This document shows positions 32,298-32,745 of a stretch of 32,745 nt of DNA, one piece after another. Made by a program: the position numbers and the translations under genes. Numbering within the stretch: the stretch's first letter is position 1; each line of letters starts with the position of its first letter. The DNA is from an uncultured Lachnospiraceae bacterium (lineage in GTDB: Bacteria > Bacillota > Clostridia > Lachnospirales > Lachnospiraceae): positions 1-32,745 of the forward strand of contig CADBPC010000018.1 of assembly GCA_902796425.1 (NCBI GenBank), written 5' to 3'. Below the pieces are notes generated by a model. The model was not told the DNA's origin, searched no databases, and saw only the letters and a list, made by a program, of their open reading frames with translations.

Positions 32298-32745
32298 ATG
32301 TCAGATGCAAGAATTTTCTATCAGGAAGACTGTAACCTGTCTCTTCTGGAGGGAAAAACGATCGCCATCATCGGCTACGGCAGCCAGGGCCATGCTCACG
32401 CGCTGAACCTCAAGGAATCCGGTGCCAATGTCATTATCGGCCTGTATGAAGGCTCCAAGTCCAAGGCAAAGGCCGAGGCACAGGGTCTTAAAGTTTACAA
32501 CACCGCAGAGGCTGCAAAGCTCGCCGATATCATCATGATCCTTATCAATGATGAGAAGCAGGCTAAGATGTACAAGCAGGATATCGAGCCGAACCTGAAG
32601 GCGGGCGATATGCTCATGTTCGCACACGGCTTCAACATCCATTTCGGACTGATCAAGCCCCCGGCAGATGTTGACGTAACCATGATCGCTCCCAAGGCTC
32701 CCGGACACACCGTCCGCTCCGAGTATCAGGCGGGCAAGGGAACTC
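32298..32745 (+). CDS. ilvC: Ketol-acid reductoisomerase, N-terminal part (cut by window end)
   Basis: The second enzyme of branched-chain amino acid synthesis; it isomerises and reduces acetolactate. About 149 residues are present. The nucleotide-binding motif [17 protein letters not shown] (about 26-42), [23 protein letters not shown] and [13 protein letters not shown] are visible. The cofactor-loop region reads GLYEGSKSK, with tyrosine where most NADPH enzymes have arginine (GLREGSKS). A very strong AGGAGG site precedes the ATG. Codon use is biased, as for a highly expressed gene. Confidence 0.97.
   Translation, partial: MSDARIFYQEDCNLSLLEGKTIAIIGYGSQGHAHALNLKESGANVIIGLYEGSKSKAKAEAQGLKVYNTAEAAKLADIIMILINDEKQAKMYKQDIEPNLKAGDMLMFAHGFNIHFGLIKPPADVDVTMIAPKAPGHTVRSEYQAGKGT

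Overview
The window is a moderately GC-rich, gene-dense piece of a bacterial chromosome. It most likely comes from a Gram-positive Clostridia species, plausibly Lachnospiraceae. This rests on the fused CMP kinase-IspH gene running into rpsA, a 408-residue PRPP synthase, the ylxM-ffh-rpsP-khpA-rimM-trmD-rplS order, strong AGGAGG-type ribosome binding sites, two signal peptidase I genes around rbgA, and a type II lipoprotein. Almost everything is core metabolism or information processing. There is no CRISPR array, phage, transposon, tRNA or rRNA gene.

Layout. 1-531 is the end of triosephosphate isomerase. 625-5851 is a run of a membrane acyltransferase, a BaiN/HI0933-type flavoprotein, the Cmk-IspH fusion and ribosomal protein S1, closed by a hairpin terminator. 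A YprB-like nuclease gene (5981-7114) lies on the minus strand. 7318-13996 carries threonine synthase, citrate synthase, a GT-C-like membrane protein and an M24B aminopeptidase. 14020-14253 holds a promoter and a rod-shaped RNA of about 200 nt that resembles 6S RNA. 14312-18621 is the SRP/ribosome-maturation operon (ylxM, ffh, rpsP, khpA, rimM, trmD) and rplS. 18698-21823 holds a signal-peptidase-like protein lacking its catalytic residues, rbgA, an intact signal peptidase I, rnhB and yraN. 21877-27351 holds prs, der, plsY, gpsA and tyrS. A minus-strand lipoprotein (27612-28103) separates this from the branched-chain amino acid genes ilvB, ilvN, pilT, a second ilvN, and ilvC, which is cut by the window edge.

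How the genes work together. One block makes and matures the translation and secretion machinery: Ffh targets membrane proteins, signal peptidase cleaves exported ones, RimM, RbgA and Der assemble ribosomes, and TrmD modifies tRNA. A second block starts phospholipid synthesis (GpsA makes glycerol-3-phosphate, PlsY acylates it). The last block makes valine, leucine and isoleucine precursors.

No wholly new system is evident. The points most worth a second look are: a signal peptidase paralogue with both catalytic residues replaced, beside an intact copy; an A9 run exactly at the Cmk/IspH junction, where a slip either way would release CMP kinase alone; a perfect 17-bp inverted repeat holding the -35 box of the ylxM-ffh promoter; the 6S-like RNA; yraN, which has no well-placed ordinary start codon and lies in frame after the rnhB stop; and a pilT gene between two different ilvN genes.
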